Part shown: piece after piece, positions 1 to 8,522 of the stretch
Layout: the number at the start of each line of letters is the position of its first letter
How positions within the stretch are numbered: position 1 is the first letter of the stretch
Assembly (NCBI RefSeq): GCF_019285735.1
Contig: NZ_CP079107.1
Coordinates: forward strand, 3,038,001 to 3,102,000
Length of the DNA stretch: 64,000 nucleotides
Reading direction: 5' to 3'
Source: Paeniglutamicibacter sp. Y32M11
Lineage (GTDB): Bacteria > Actinomycetota > Actinomycetes > Actinomycetales > Micrococcaceae
Notes under the pieces: model-generated
What the model was told of the DNA's origin: nothing
Database searches by the model: none
The model's input: only the letters and a program-made list of their open reading frames with translations
Program-made: the position numbers and the translations under genes

Positions 1-2
1 AC

Positions 3-935
3 GGTGTGCGCCCGCTGGTGCTCGGCCGGCTGGAACGCGGATGGGTAGTGGCCTCCGAACAGGCGGCACTGGCCACCGTTGGCGCCAGCTTCATCCGCGA
101 AATCGAGCCCGGCGAATTTATCGCCATCGATGAGGATGGGGTGCGCTCGCAGCGCTTCGGCGTTGCCACTCCCAAGGCCTGCGTCTTTGAATACGTATAC
201 CTGGCCCGTCCCGATGCTGCCATCAACGGCCGCTCGGTCTACGAATCTCGGGTAGAAATGGGTCGTCAGCTGGCCCGCGAAAACTCCGCCGATGCAGACA
301 TCGTGATCCCCGTCCCCGAATCGGGCACCCCGGCGGCCATCGGCTACGCCGAGGAATCGGGTATCCCCTTCGCCCATGGCTTTGTGAAAAATGCCTATGT
401 TGGTCGAACCTTCATCCAGCCGTCCCAGACGCTGCGTCAGCTGGGCATCAAGCTCAAGCTCAACGCCCTGGAGCCGGTCATCAAAGGCAAGCGCGTGGTG
501 GTCGTTGACGACTCGATCGTGCGCGGTAATACCCAGCGTGCCGTGGTGCGGATGCTCCGCGAGGCCGGCGCCGCCGAGGTGCACGTGAAGATTTCTTCTC
601 CCCCGGTGAAGTGGCCCTGCTTCTACGGCATCGACTTCGCCACCCGCGCGGAGCTGATTGCCAATGGTGCGGCCGTCGAGGAAATCGGCAAGTCCATCGG
701 CGCCGATTCTCTGGCGTACATTTCCGAGGACGGGATGATCAACGCCACGCTGCAGAAGCGTGAACGTCTGTGTACCGCGTGCTTCACCGGTGACTACCCG
801 ATCGCCCTGCCGGCATCGGATCGCATCGGCAAGAACTTGCTTGAAAGTAGCAACCAGGCGGGATGTGAGCCGGGCCCGGATGCTGAATTTGAGTCCACCC
901 TCACCGCCGAAGACAAAACCCGAGCAACTAAGTAA
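3..935 (+). CDS. purF: Amidophosphoribosyltransferase (PurF), 3' part
   Basis: First committed step of de novo purine synthesis: transfers glutamine amide nitrogen to PRPP to give phosphoribosylamine. The gene enters from the left edge, so the catalytic N-terminal cysteine and most of the glutaminase domain lie outside the window; about 310 residues are visible. The PRPP-binding signature VVVVDDSIVRGNT sits near bases 496-534, and a CTAC cysteine pair near the C-terminus matches the Fe-S ligand pair of Bacillus-type PurF. The reading frame is open to base 3, continuing upstream, so the internal GTG at base 6 is not a start. It is followed 15 bases later by purM on the same strand, the usual actinobacterial purF-purM pair. 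Confidence 0.95.
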   Translation, partial: GVRPLVLGRLERGWVVASEQAALATVGASFIREIEPGEFIAIDEDGVRSQRFGVATPKACVFEYVYLARPDAAINGRSVYESRVEMGRQLARENSADADIVIPVPESGTPAAIGYAEESGIPFAHGFVKNAYVGRTFIQPSQTLRQLGIKLKLNALEPVIKGKRVVVVDDSIVRGNTQRAVVRMLREAGAAEVHVKISSPPVKWPCFYGIDFATRAELIANGAAVEEIGKSIGADSLAYISEDGMINATLQKRERLCTACFTGDYPIALPASDRIGKNLLESSNQAGCEPGPDAEFESTLTAEDKTRATK

Positions 936-950
936 AGGACAGTTTCAGAG

Positions 951-2093
951 ATGACCAGCGCCACCCCTGAGAATTCCGGTATCACCTATGCTTCGGCCGG
1001 TGTTGATGTTGAGGCCGGTGACCGCGCCGTTGAGTTGATGAAGGGTGCCATCAAGGCCACTCACAACTCCAACGTTCTGGGCGGAGTCGGCGGATTCGCC
1101 GGCCTGTACGACGCCTCGAAGTTCCTTTCCTACAAGAAGCCGTTGCTGGCGACCTCCACCGATGGTGTGGGCACCAAGGTGGCCATCGCCCAGGCCATGG
1201 ACATTCACGACACCATCGGCCAGGACCTGGTCGGCATGGTGGTGGATGACATCGTGGTGGTCGGCGCCGAGCCGCTGTTCATGACCGACTACATCGCCTG
1301 CGGCAAGGTAGTTCCCGAGCGCATCGCGGACATCGTCCGCGGCATCGCCGAGGGTTGCAAGATTGCCGGCACGGCTCTGGTGGGCGGCGAAACCGCCGAG
1401 CACCCGGGCTTGTTGGGCGAGCACGAATACGATGTTGCCGGTGCCGCGACGGGCATCGTCGAGGCCGACGGCCTGCTGGGCCCGGAGCGCGTGAAAAACG
1501 GCGATGTCATCATCGGCATGGCCGCCTCGGGTATTCACTCCAACGGCTACTCACTGGTCCGCAGCGTTGTTGCGCACGCCGGCTGGGCCCTTGACCGTCA
1601 CGTGCCGGAGTTCGGCCGCACCCTCGGTGAGGAACTGCTGGTTCCCACCCGCATTTACACCGCTGACTGCCTGGATCTGATCCGCGCGTTCAACGTTGAT
1701 GGGGCCATCAAGATCCACGGTTTCAGCCACGTCACCGGTGGCGGCCTCGCGGCCAACCTGGCCCGCGTGCTGCCGCAGGGTCTGATGGCCACCGTGGAGC
1801 GCAACTCCTGGGCACTGCCCTCGGTCTTCAAGGTCATCTCCGAGCTCGGTTCCGTACCGCAGCCGGATCTGGAGCGCACACTGAACCTGGGCGTGGGCAT
1901 GGTGGCCATCGTGGATGCCTCCGTAGCCGACGCTGCACTGAGCCGCCTGAACGCACGCGGCATGACCTCATGGGTCATGGGCACCGTTGGTTCGATCACC
2001 GACGAGGCCAAGGGCGCTGGACTGGACTACGTTCAGGGTGCCAAGGGTGTTGACGGTGGCGCAGTATTGATGCGCGGAGCCTTCGCACTCTAA
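951..2093 (+). CDS. purM: Phosphoribosylformylglycinamidine cyclo-ligase (AIR synthetase)
   Basis: Closes the imidazole ring of FGAM using ATP to make aminoimidazole ribotide, the fifth purine step, in the cytoplasm. The 380-residue length is slightly above the usual 345-350 because of a short C-terminal extension. Family features visible are the N-terminal YASAGVDVEAGD segment, STDGVGTK in the ATP/substrate loop, DDIVVVGAEPLF, GGETAEHPG and the IHGFSHVTGGG motif. The ATG at 951 follows an AAAGGA-type ribosome site 16 bases downstream of purF, so the pair is probably co-transcribed. A long perfect hairpin immediately after the stop ends the unit. Confidence 0.97.
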   Translation: MTSATPENSGITYASAGVDVEAGDRAVELMKGAIKATHNSNVLGGVGGFAGLYDASKFLSYKKPLLATSTDGVGTKVAIAQAMDIHDTIGQDLVGMVVDDIVVVGAEPLFMTDYIACGKVVPERIADIVRGIAEGCKIAGTALVGGETAEHPGLLGEHEYDVAGAATGIVEADGLLGPERVKNGDVIIGMAASGIHSNGYSLVRSVVAHAGWALDRHVPEFGRTLGEELLVPTRIYTADCLDLIRAFNVDGAIKIHGFSHVTGGGLAANLARVLPQGLMATVERNSWALPSVFKVISELGSVPQPDLERTLNLGVGMVAIVDASVADAALSRLNARGMTSWVMGTVGSITDEAKGAGLDYVQGAKGVDGGAVLMRGAFAL

Positions 2094-2105
2094 GCCAAAA
2101 AGCTC

Positions 2106-2153
2106 TAAGACACTGATGGACGGTACCTCTGGGTACCGTCCATCAGTGTCTTA
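2106..2153. terminator. Perfect 22-bp hairpin between purM and the sirtuin
   Basis: Left arm 2106-2127 and right arm 2132-2153 are exact reverse complements around a 4-base loop (TCTG). It lies between convergent stops at 2093 and 2172, so it can serve both strands. No clear T-tract follows on either side, so it may act as a transcription barrier or 3'-end stabiliser rather than a classical intrinsic terminator. Confidence 0.8.
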
Positions 2154-2171
2154 ACGTCTGCTCCGGCGTTG

Positions 2172-3131
2172 CTACATGGGGCGTTTCGCTTCCACCGCGT
2201 CGCTGACTTCCAGCATTTCGAGTGCCTGAGCGATGTTTGCGCGCCAGCGGAAATCTGCTTTGGCGTCCCCACGGGTGGGACCGCCGTTAATCAGCCCCAC
2301 ACGCTTGCCAGCGGCCCGCGCGTCGAGCAATAGCTTGTAGCCGCTCATCACGGCCAGCGAGGACCCAATGACCAGCAAGGAGCTGGAGACCGCTTCAAGT
2401 TCCTTGAGCTGGGCCTTGCGTTCGGGGGGAACATTTTCCCCGAAATAGACCACGTTGGGTTTCAGTGCCAGTGAGCCGCAGACCAGGCAGGAAACCATGA
2501 TGAACTGAGCGACGTGCCGCTCATCCAGGGAGACGTCCCCATCCGGGTTGACCAGTGAAACATCAAGGTCAACGGCCTCGAGGTAACCGGGGTTGGCCTC
2601 GTGGAGCCGACGATCAAGGGAGACGCGGGGTTCGGTGGCGCCACAGTTCAGGCAGGCAATCTGTTCAAGATCCCCATGCAGCGCGATGACGTTCTGTGAT
2701 CCGGCGGCCAAATGCAGGCCATCAACGTTTTGGGTCACAACGCCTGCGATCAAGCCCTCCGTTTCCCAGCGCGCCAGACGCTGATGGATGGCGTTCGGCA
2801 TGGCGAGGGCCATATGTCGCCATCCGACGTAGCTTCGCGCCCAGTACCTGTGGCGGGCAGCGGGTTCGTGCAGAAACTCCTGGTAGGTCATGGGCCGGTG
2901 GCGCCGCAGGGATCCATTGGGACCTCGATAGTCGGGAATTCCGGAGTCGGTGGAGACCCCCGCACCGGTGAGCACCAGCACCGAACCCGCGGTGAGCATC
3001 TTGGCGATGCCACCACGTGCCACCTCGGGGTCTTGGAGCGGTGCGATCTCCCCCACCACCCGTTCGATGGATCGGATGGCAGCACGGTGGGCCATCTCTA
3101 TGCCGAGTTTTCCTTCGTGAAGCATCTTCAC
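2172..3131 (-). CDS. Sir2-family NAD-dependent protein deacylase (sirtuin)
   Basis: Predicted NAD-dependent lysine deacetylase/deacylase acting on cytoplasmic proteins. About 319 residues. Visible Sir2 signatures are GAGVSTDSGIPDYRG (NAD loop), TQNVDGLH, the catalytic histidine in ALHGD, two zinc-binding pairs (CLNC and CLVC) and GSSLAV near the C-terminus. The start is uncertain: GTG at 3131, ATG at 3125 and ATG at 3095 are all possible and none has a strong Shine-Dalgarno sequence. It sits convergently after purM and before DUF3073, a spot where other actinobacteria have purM directly facing DUF3073, so it appears inserted into a conserved neighbourhood. Which acyl group is removed cannot be told from sequence. 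Confidence 0.92.
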   Translation of the reverse strand: MKMLHEGKLGIEMAHRAAIRSIERVVGEIAPLQDPEVARGGIAKMLTAGSVLVLTGAGVSTDSGIPDYRGPNGSLRRHRPMTYQEFLHEPAARHRYWARSYVGWRHMALAMPNAIHQRLARWETEGLIAGVVTQNVDGLHLAAGSQNVIALHGDLEQIACLNCGATEPRVSLDRRLHEANPGYLEAVDLDVSLVNPDGDVSLDERHVAQFIMVSCLVCGSLALKPNVVYFGENVPPERKAQLKELEAVSSSLLVIGSSLAVMSGYKLLLDARAAGKRVGLINGGPTRGDAKADFRWRANIAQALEMLEVSDAVEAKRPM

Positions 3132-3267
3132 ACACCCAATTCATCGGATACGACAAAGACCGCGGTCACCAACGCATGTTCTGCGTGGCGGCCACGGTTG
3201 CCGTATATACGTTTTGGAGAACCGTTGACCACGGATTACTCCGGGGTCACTACAGGGAGTCGGCACA

Positions 3268-3495
3268 TCAGCTGATGCGCCGTTGGTCGTCCTCGTCGTC
3301 TTCGTCTGAGTACTTATCTTCGTAATCCGAATAATCGGACTCGTAAGGTACTTCGACAGGGCTTGGGATCGTGGCACTATGTCCACGATTCTTTCCAAGC
3401 TCGCGTTCTAAGGCGGACAAATCAGTGGCCGGGGAGAAATACTTCATGTCCCTGGCCTGCCGTGTCGCTTTTGCCTTCTGACGGCCGCGCCCCAT
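3268..3495 (-). CDS. DUF3073 domain protein
   Basis: Small 75-residue actinobacterial protein of unknown function. The N-terminus MGRGRQKAKATRQARD followed by MKYFSP is the DUF3073 signature: strongly basic start, then a conserved KYFSP, then a variable middle and a very acidic tail with several SD/DY/ED steps. The frame stays open further upstream to 3678, but ATG at 3495 is chosen because it begins the conserved domain and has an AAAGGGGG ribosome site about 7 bases upstream. In mycobacteria the homologue lies convergent to purM (Rv0810c by Rv0809); here a sirtuin gene separates them. The charge split suggests nucleic-acid or protein interaction, which is inference only. Confidence 0.85.
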   Translation of the reverse strand: MGRGRQKAKATRQARDMKYFSPATDLSALERELGKNRGHSATIPSPVEVPYESDYSDYEDKYSDEDDEDDQRRIS

Positions 3496-3639
3496 GGCGT
3501 GACCCCCTTTTTTCAGTAGATCTGGAGGTGGTCCGGTCTTAAGTAGGCGGAGGCCCCAGAATATGTGACTAATTCTTTCGTGTCTCAAGGTTAACATGAT
3601 TCCGCGGCGAGTGCCTGCCCCGAAGCGCCGTTCCGCCGG

Positions 3640-3645
3640 TAGAGT
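3640..3645 (+). promoter_or_regulatory. -10 element of the septum-formation-like gene
   Basis: TAGAGT, followed six bases later by base 3652 as the likely start of the transcript. This would leave a 39-base leader carrying GGGGAG at 3680-3685 before the TTG at 3691. No convincing -35 element is seen. Assignment is inference from motif and spacing. Confidence 0.4.
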
Positions 3646-3690
3646 ATTATTTTGTCCACCGAGTCGACTGCCACCCACCGGGGAGCTTGC

Positions 3691-4287
3691 TTGCCTGATC
3701 TGCCACAGCCGGAGTCAAACGCCGCTCATCAGGCTCTCAGTGCCTCGACAACGGCCCGTTCGTGGTGGCGCGCTCCGGCGCTTTGGGCACTCGTCGGCGC
3801 GCTGGGAATTCTCCTGGTCGCCATCTACGGGGCCAATAAATTCTTTGGCCAGGATGCTGCCTCAAATGCGCCCACGGACGTGACACGAAACGCATCACCG
3901 GGGATCGATGGTGTGATCGCCACCGAAGTTCCGGCCGACCAATTGGAAAGCGCCGATTGCCTCCAGGGTTTCACCAGCCCGCTGGACACCTCAACGGTGG
4001 TGACCTGTCAGACGGCGCACAACGCGCAATTGATCGGAAGCTTTAGCCTCGACGGGGACACCTTCCCAGGCTCGGCCAAAATTTTGGATACCTCCGAGAA
4101 GCTCTGCAAGTCCATTGCGCTGGATCCGTCCAGCCCCTTGGATGCCGGTTGGTCATACCATTTTTCTCGACCGTCCGAGTCATCCTGGAAAAGTGGTGAC
4201 AGGGTTGTCGACTGCTTTCTGGCTCTAAACGAGGGCAGCGTGCGCATCTCCATGCTGCCCGCTCCAACTCCCGCCCAGAACACCTAG
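3691..4287 (+). CDS. Membrane-anchored septum-formation-family protein
   Basis: About 198 residues: a short cytoplasmic N-terminus, one membrane segment (APALWALVGALGILLVAIYGA) and an extracellular domain. The outer part has the pattern of Pfam Septum_form: a cysteine in SADCLQGF, a second in VVTCQTAHNAQLIG, then further cysteines in EKLCKS and VDCFL, consistent with two disulfides. The exact role is unknown; family members were linked to septation in actinobacteria. Start choice: TTG at 3691 has GGGGAG five bases upstream; TTG at 3652 in the same frame would add 13 residues but has no ribosome site. It shares a short intergenic region with the divergent DUF3073 gene. Confidence 0.6.
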   Translation: MPDLPQPESNAAHQALSASTTARSWWRAPALWALVGALGILLVAIYGANKFFGQDAASNAPTDVTRNASPGIDGVIATEVPADQLESADCLQGFTSPLDTSTVVTCQTAHNAQLIGSFSLDGDTFPGSAKILDTSEKLCKSIALDPSSPLDAGWSYHFSRPSESSWKSGDRVVDCFLALNEGSVRISMLPAPTPAQNT

Positions 4288-4302
4288 TTCCGCCGAACAC
4301 TC

Positions 4303-4334
4303 GTGCCCGAGGACCGTTTCCGGTCCCCGGGCAC
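4303..4334. terminator. Hairpin between convergent septum-family gene and clpB
   Basis: Arms 4303-4316 and 4321-4334 pair over 14 positions with a single A/C mismatch and a TTTC loop. It lies between stops at 4287 and 4356, so it may end both units. There is no strong T-tract. Confidence 0.65.
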
Positions 4335-4355
4335 TAGCCTGCTACGTAGGCTGGC

Positions 4356-6947
4356 TTAGCCACGGCGCGAGCTGAGCGTCAGCCCGGCGTCTTCCGCACC
4401 GATCCCCACCTCAACGGTATCTCCGTCTTGGATGGTGCCGGCAAGGAGTGCGCGGGCCAGCCGGTCTCCGATCTCGCGCTGCACCAGGCGACGCAATGGA
4501 CGGGCACCAAAGGCGGGGTCAAAGCCGGTGAAGGCCAACCAATCTCGGGCGTCGTCATCCACCACCAGGGACAGACGTCGAGCCGCCAAACGGCCAGCCA
4601 GCGCGTCGACCTGCAGTGCAACAATCGAGCCCAATTCATCCAGCGAGAGTGGATCAAACATGACCACGTCATCCAGCCGATTCAGGAACTCGGGCTTAAA
4701 CGCGGCATTCACCAAGTTCATCACTCCCGCGCGCTTAACGTCCTCCTCCAGCGTCTGATCAACCAGGAACTGCGAACCAAGATTCGAGGTCATGATCAAG
4801 ATGACGTTGCGGAAGTCCACGGTGCGTCCCTGACCATCGGTCAGCCGACCATCATCCAGAACCTGAAGCAGGATGTCGAAGACCTCGGGGTGGGCCTTTT
4901 CTACCTCGTCGAGTAGCACCACCGAGTAGGGTCGGCGGCGTACGGCCTCGGTGAGCTGTCCACCCTCTTCGTAGCCGACGTAGCCCGGAGGGGCACCGAC
5001 CAGTCGGGCGACCGAGTGCTTTTCAGCGTATTCGGACATGTCGATGCGCACCATCGCACGCTCGTCATCAAAGAGGAAGTCGGCCAGTGCCTTGGCCAGC
5101 TCGGTCTTACCCACGCCGGTGGGGCCCAAAAACAGGAAGGATCCGGTCGGCCGGTCGGGATCGGAGATCCCGGCGCGGGCACGGCGCACGGCATCGGAGA
5201 CGGTGGCCACCGCCTTGGCCTGACCGATGAGGCGATGGCCCAAGAACTGCTCCATTTCCAGCAGCTTCTGACTTTCGCCCTGCAGCATCCTCCCGGCCGG
5301 AATCCCGGTCCAGGCGGAAATTACCTCGGCAATGTCATCGGCCGTGACTTCTTCGGCGACCATCAGTTCCACGGGCACCGCGCTGGCCTCCGCCTGGGCA
5401 GCATCGGAGACCTCCTTCTCAAGTGCGGGGATTTCCCCGTAGAGCAGGCGCGAGGCACCCTCAAGATCGCCCTCGCGCTGCATCTTCTCGGCACGCGAGC
5501 GCAACTCATCCAGGCGCACCTTGAGGTCGCCCACACGGTTCAGTCCTGCCTTCTCCGATTCCCAGCGCGCATTAAGCGCATCGAGCTCCTCCTTCTTATC
5601 CGCCATGTCGGCGCGCAATACCTCGAGGCGATCCCGCGATGCGGGGTCGGTCTCCCCGCTTAACGCCAGTTCCTCCATGGTCAGCCGGTCCACGGAGCGC
5701 CGCAGAGCATCAATTTCCTCCGGTGCCGAGTCAATCTCCATGCGCAGTCGGCTCGCCGCCTCATCAACGAGGTCGATGGCCTTGTCGGGAAGCTGGCGTC
5801 CGGAGATGTAGCGATTGGAGAGTGTCGCCGCCGCTACCAGTGCCGAGTCGGCGATGGTGACCTTATGGTGGGCTTCGTAACGTTGTTTGAGACCGCGCAG
5901 GATGGCAATGGTGTCGTTAACACTGGGCTCCCCCACATATACCTGAGCGAAGCGACGCTCGAGGGCGGGATCTTTCTCAATGTTCTTGCGGTACTCGTCC
6001 AGCGTGGTGGCACCGATCAGGCGCAACTCGCCGCGGGCCAGCATGGGCTTGAGCATGTTGCCGGCGTCCATGGCGCCTTCGGAGGCACCTGCCCCCACTA
6101 CGGTGTGAATCTCGTCGATGAAGGTGACGATCTGCCCGTCGGAGGCCTTGATTTCCTCCAAGACTGCCTTGAGCCGTTCCTCGAATTCACCACGGTATTT
6201 GGCCCCGGCGATCATGGACCCCAGGTCCAAGGAGATCAGGGTTTTGCCACGCAGGGATTCGGGAACATCTCCGGCCACCATGCGTTGAGCCAGCCCCTCG
6301 ACGACCGCTGTTTTACCCACACCGGGTTCGCCGATCAGTACCGGGTTGTTTTTCGTCCGGCGGGAGAGCACCTGGACGACGCGCCGAATCTCGGCATCGC
6401 GCCCGATAACCGGGTCGAGTTTTCCCGACCGCGCGATAGCGGTCATATCGGTACCGAACTTTTCCAGCGCCTGGAAAGTATTTTCGGGATCGGGGTTATT
6501 AACCTTGCGGTCTCCACGAATGGTTGGCAGTGCGGTATCGAGGATCTTTCGTGTGGCACCGGCCGTCCGCAGCGCCTTACCGGCGGCCCCGGTATCTTCG
6601 CTGAGTCCCAGTAGCAAGTGTTCGGTGGATACGTAGGTGTCGCCCAAGGCTGCTGCCGCCTGCTGGGCAGCCGTAATGGTCTGCAAAATGGCGCGGGAGT
6701 ATTGAGCTTGGGCCACGTTGTTTCCGGAAGAGGCGGGCAACGCCTTGATAGCCGCGCTGGCTTGAACGGAGACCTGGTCCGGGTCGATGCCAGCGGCCTT
6801 CAGTAGGGCCACGGCGACGGACTCGCGTTGGTCGACCAAGGCTTTTAGTAGATGTGCGGGCTCCACTTGGGGGTTTCCTGCCGTCGAGGCGTTCATTCCC
6901 GATGCGGAGAGTGCTTCCTGGCTCTTGGTGGTCAGCTTGGTATCCAT
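4356..6947 (-). CDS. clpB: ATP-dependent disaggregase ClpB
   Basis: Hexameric AAA+ chaperone that works with DnaK to pull proteins out of aggregates. About 863 residues, typical full length. Order: double Clp N-domain (about 1-145), NBD1 with Walker A GEPGVGKT near residue 207, the coiled-coil M domain (about 395-525) and NBD2 with GPTGVGKT near residue 604, ending in the D2 small domain with RPLRR. ATG at 6947 is preferred over ATG at 6953 because an AAGGG site is seven bases ahead of it. A HAIR operator lies directly upstream, placing it under HspR, whose gene is also in this window. Confidence 0.97.
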   Translation of the reverse strand: MDTKLTTKSQEALSASGMNASTAGNPQVEPAHLLKALVDQRESVAVALLKAAGIDPDQVSVQASAAIKALPASSGNNVAQAQYSRAILQTITAAQQAAAALGDTYVSTEHLLLGLSEDTGAAGKALRTAGATRKILDTALPTIRGDRKVNNPDPENTFQALEKFGTDMTAIARSGKLDPVIGRDAEIRRVVQVLSRRTKNNPVLIGEPGVGKTAVVEGLAQRMVAGDVPESLRGKTLISLDLGSMIAGAKYRGEFEERLKAVLEEIKASDGQIVTFIDEIHTVVGAGASEGAMDAGNMLKPMLARGELRLIGATTLDEYRKNIEKDPALERRFAQVYVGEPSVNDTIAILRGLKQRYEAHHKVTIADSALVAAATLSNRYISGRQLPDKAIDLVDEAASRLRMEIDSAPEEIDALRRSVDRLTMEELALSGETDPASRDRLEVLRADMADKKEELDALNARWESEKAGLNRVGDLKVRLDELRSRAEKMQREGDLEGASRLLYGEIPALEKEVSDAAQAEASAVPVELMVAEEVTADDIAEVISAWTGIPAGRMLQGESQKLLEMEQFLGHRLIGQAKAVATVSDAVRRARAGISDPDRPTGSFLFLGPTGVGKTELAKALADFLFDDERAMVRIDMSEYAEKHSVARLVGAPPGYVGYEEGGQLTEAVRRRPYSVVLLDEVEKAHPEVFDILLQVLDDGRLTDGQGRTVDFRNVILIMTSNLGSQFLVDQTLEEDVKRAGVMNLVNAAFKPEFLNRLDDVVMFDPLSLDELGSIVALQVDALAGRLAARRLSLVVDDDARDWLAFTGFDPAFGARPLRRLVQREIGDRLARALLAGTIQDGDTVEVGIGAEDAGLTLSSRRG

Positions 6948-6980
6948 GCTCATCCCTTCGTGGTTGGCTCTATGCTCAAA

Positions 6981-7001
6981 CTTGAGTCTATATCACTCAA
7001 C
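6981..7001 (-). promoter_or_regulatory. HAIR operator (HspR binding site) over the clpB promoter
   Basis: CTTGAGT at 6981-6987, seven-base spacer, ACTCAAC at 6995-7001. This matches the HspR-associated inverted repeat consensus CTTGAGT-N7-ACTCAAG with one change. Read on the minus strand, a -10-like TATAGA (6987-6992) lies within it, so a bound repressor would cover the promoter core. Confidence 0.88.
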
Positions 7002-7034
7002 TATGCGCAGAAGGCAAATATTCCTGTTAAATCA

Positions 7035-7076
7035 CTGAAGCGTTGGCAACCCGATCAGGGATCGCCAACGCTTCAG
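7035..7076 (-). terminator. 13-bp perfect hairpin upstream of the clpB promoter
   Basis: Arms 7035-7047 and 7064-7076 are exact reverse complements with a 16-base loop. It lies about 130 bases beyond the stop of the minus-strand VOC gene and before the clpB promoter. It would insulate clpB from read-through. Confidence 0.55.
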
Positions 7077-7208
7077 CGTTTCGATCGAAAAACACCGCAC
7101 CCACCCGCGGCTTCCTAGAACATCCCTCTGCCGTTGCCCCGCCTCGAACCGCTCATGCATCCAGCACGTAGGAACCGACTCGACCCCCAGGAGTACATCA
7201 AAATGACG

Positions 7209-7676
7209 CTAGCCCCTGGCCGCCGCCTCCAAGACACCGATGTCCAGCTTCTTCATGGGCATAAAGGCCTCCACCACTCGACGGACGACTTCCGGGTCCG
7301 GGTCCCCCAGCAGCTGAGCCATCCGCACCGGGACAACCTGCCACGACACACCAAAACGGTCTCTGAGCCAACCACACTGGCTTTCTTCACCACCGTCAGT
7401 GAGCTTTTCCCAGTAATAGTCGACTTCGGCCTGATCATCACACATGATCTGGAAGGAGACAGCTTCGTTGAAGGTGAATTGCGGCCCACCGTTGAGGGCA
7501 ACAAATGCTCTGCCATTAAGGTTGAATTCCACCGTCATCGGCTCGCTGGAAGGCTTTCCCTCCGTGTTGATGTCTAGGTGTGAAGAAATCGCTGAATTCG
7601 GAAAGATTCCGGTGTAGTACAAGGCCGCTTCGGCTCCACGCCCGTCAAACCACAGGCAATTGATGAGGTCCCTCAT
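7209..7676 (-). CDS. VOC-superfamily (PhnB-like) protein
   Basis: 155-residue protein of the glyoxalase/vicinal-oxygen-chelate fold, PhnB-like subgroup (formerly labelled 3-demethylubiquinone methyltransferase-like). Seen features: opening NCLWFDGRGAEAALYYTGIF, FNLNGRAFVALNGGP, and the closing DRFGVSWQVVP segment, all in the order of the family. No enzyme activity can be assigned; relatives are often resistance or unknown proteins. ATG at 7676 with GGAAACG about five bases upstream. It is a single-gene unit with no obvious functional link to clpB downstream. Confidence 0.8.
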   Translation of the reverse strand: MRDLINCLWFDGRGAEAALYYTGIFPNSAISSHLDINTEGKPSSEPMTVEFNLNGRAFVALNGGPQFTFNEAVSFQIMCDDQAEVDYYWEKLTDGGEESQCGWLRDRFGVSWQVVPVRMAQLLGDPDPEVVRRVVEAFMPMKKLDIGVLEAAARG

Positions 7677-7836
7677 GAGTCGTTTCCATCCCTCGGTCTT
7701 TGGCAGAATTTGCCACTCCCCAGACTAGAAATCGATTCGCCGATAAACAAGGGGGGCTGGGGGCTTCTTGAGCTTCTTCTTTCCACGGTAGTCATGACGT
7801 GGTGCGCACGAGCCTCGCTTTCCGCGTTTAAAAGAA

Positions 7837-7866
7837 TCAGCCCGCGCCGTGTGGCGAGCGGGCTGA
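7837..7866 (-). terminator. Terminator after yccF
   Basis: Stem TCAGCCCGC (7837-7845) with GCGGGCTGA (7858-7866), extended by an inner GCC/GGC pair around GTGT. On the minus strand it is followed by TTCTTTTAAA, a good intrinsic-terminator tail. It lies about 100 bases past the yccF stop; bases 7677-7836 hold no other feature that I can support. Confidence 0.65.
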
Positions 7867-7969
7867 CCGATGGTTAATGACGCAGGCAGACTCCCCTCAA
7901 GTTAGTCCGCTTGGAGAGAGGCGAGTAACCCGAGACAGCCCGCCGCCGTTGCCGGATGTCGTGGTGGAG

Positions 7970-8377
7970 CTATCGCGTCGTCGGCAGGTACTGGGTGCTC
8001 GGAACGATGACCTTGCCCAAGGGCATGAGTGAAATAGGGATCATCTTCAGGTTGGCGATGCCCAAGGGAATGCCCACAATGCTGACAAACATGGGGATTG
8101 CCGTCAGCACATGGCCGATGGCAATCCAGATACCCGCCACCAGAACCCAGATGACATTTCCAATAGTGGAGAAAGCTCCCACTCTGCCACGGTCGACCAC
8201 GGTGCGTCCGAACGGCCACAAAGCGTAGAGGGCAATGCGGAAGGACGCGATGCCAAAGGGAATCGTCACGATAAGGATGCAGCAAATGATGCCCGCCGCC
8301 ATATAGCCGATCGACAGCCAGATGCCGCCAAAAACGAGCCAAATGATGTTCAGGACTATGGAGAGAGTGTTTCGCAT
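7970..8377 (-). CDS. YccF-domain inner-membrane protein
   Basis: About 135 residues with two copies of the YccF repeat: NIIWLVFGGIWLSIGY followed by TIPFGIASFRIALYALWPFG, then NVIWVLVAGIWIAIGH followed by GIPLGIANLKMIPISLMPLG. Each copy gives hydrophobic segments and a conserved (I)P(L/F)GIA turn, so this is a polytopic membrane protein of unknown function. ATG at 8377 is chosen because the conserved domain begins there; GTG at 8395 with GGTGAGGG upstream is an alternative that adds six residues. Confidence 0.85.
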   Translation of the reverse strand: MRNTLSIVLNIIWLVFGGIWLSIGYMAAGIICCILIVTIPFGIASFRIALYALWPFGRTVVDRGRVGAFSTIGNVIWVLVAGIWIAIGHVLTAIPMFVSIVGIPLGIANLKMIPISLMPLGKVIVPSTQYLPTTR

Positions 8378-8522
8378 ATTTACAGCTTGGTACACAAACC
8401 CTCACCACGCCATCGGGGAACACCCTGAGTTTCCCCCGGACTTACGAATCCAAGGTTCCACCGACTCGTCACCGCAGTTGAGTTGATTCAATTAATTCCA
8501 TTGAAAATGCGAAAATAATTGA

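Noticed and set aside
7677-7836. Small gene in the VOC-yccF spacer
   Set aside because: No open frame with a ribosome site and coding-like composition; only the hairpin at 7837 is supported.
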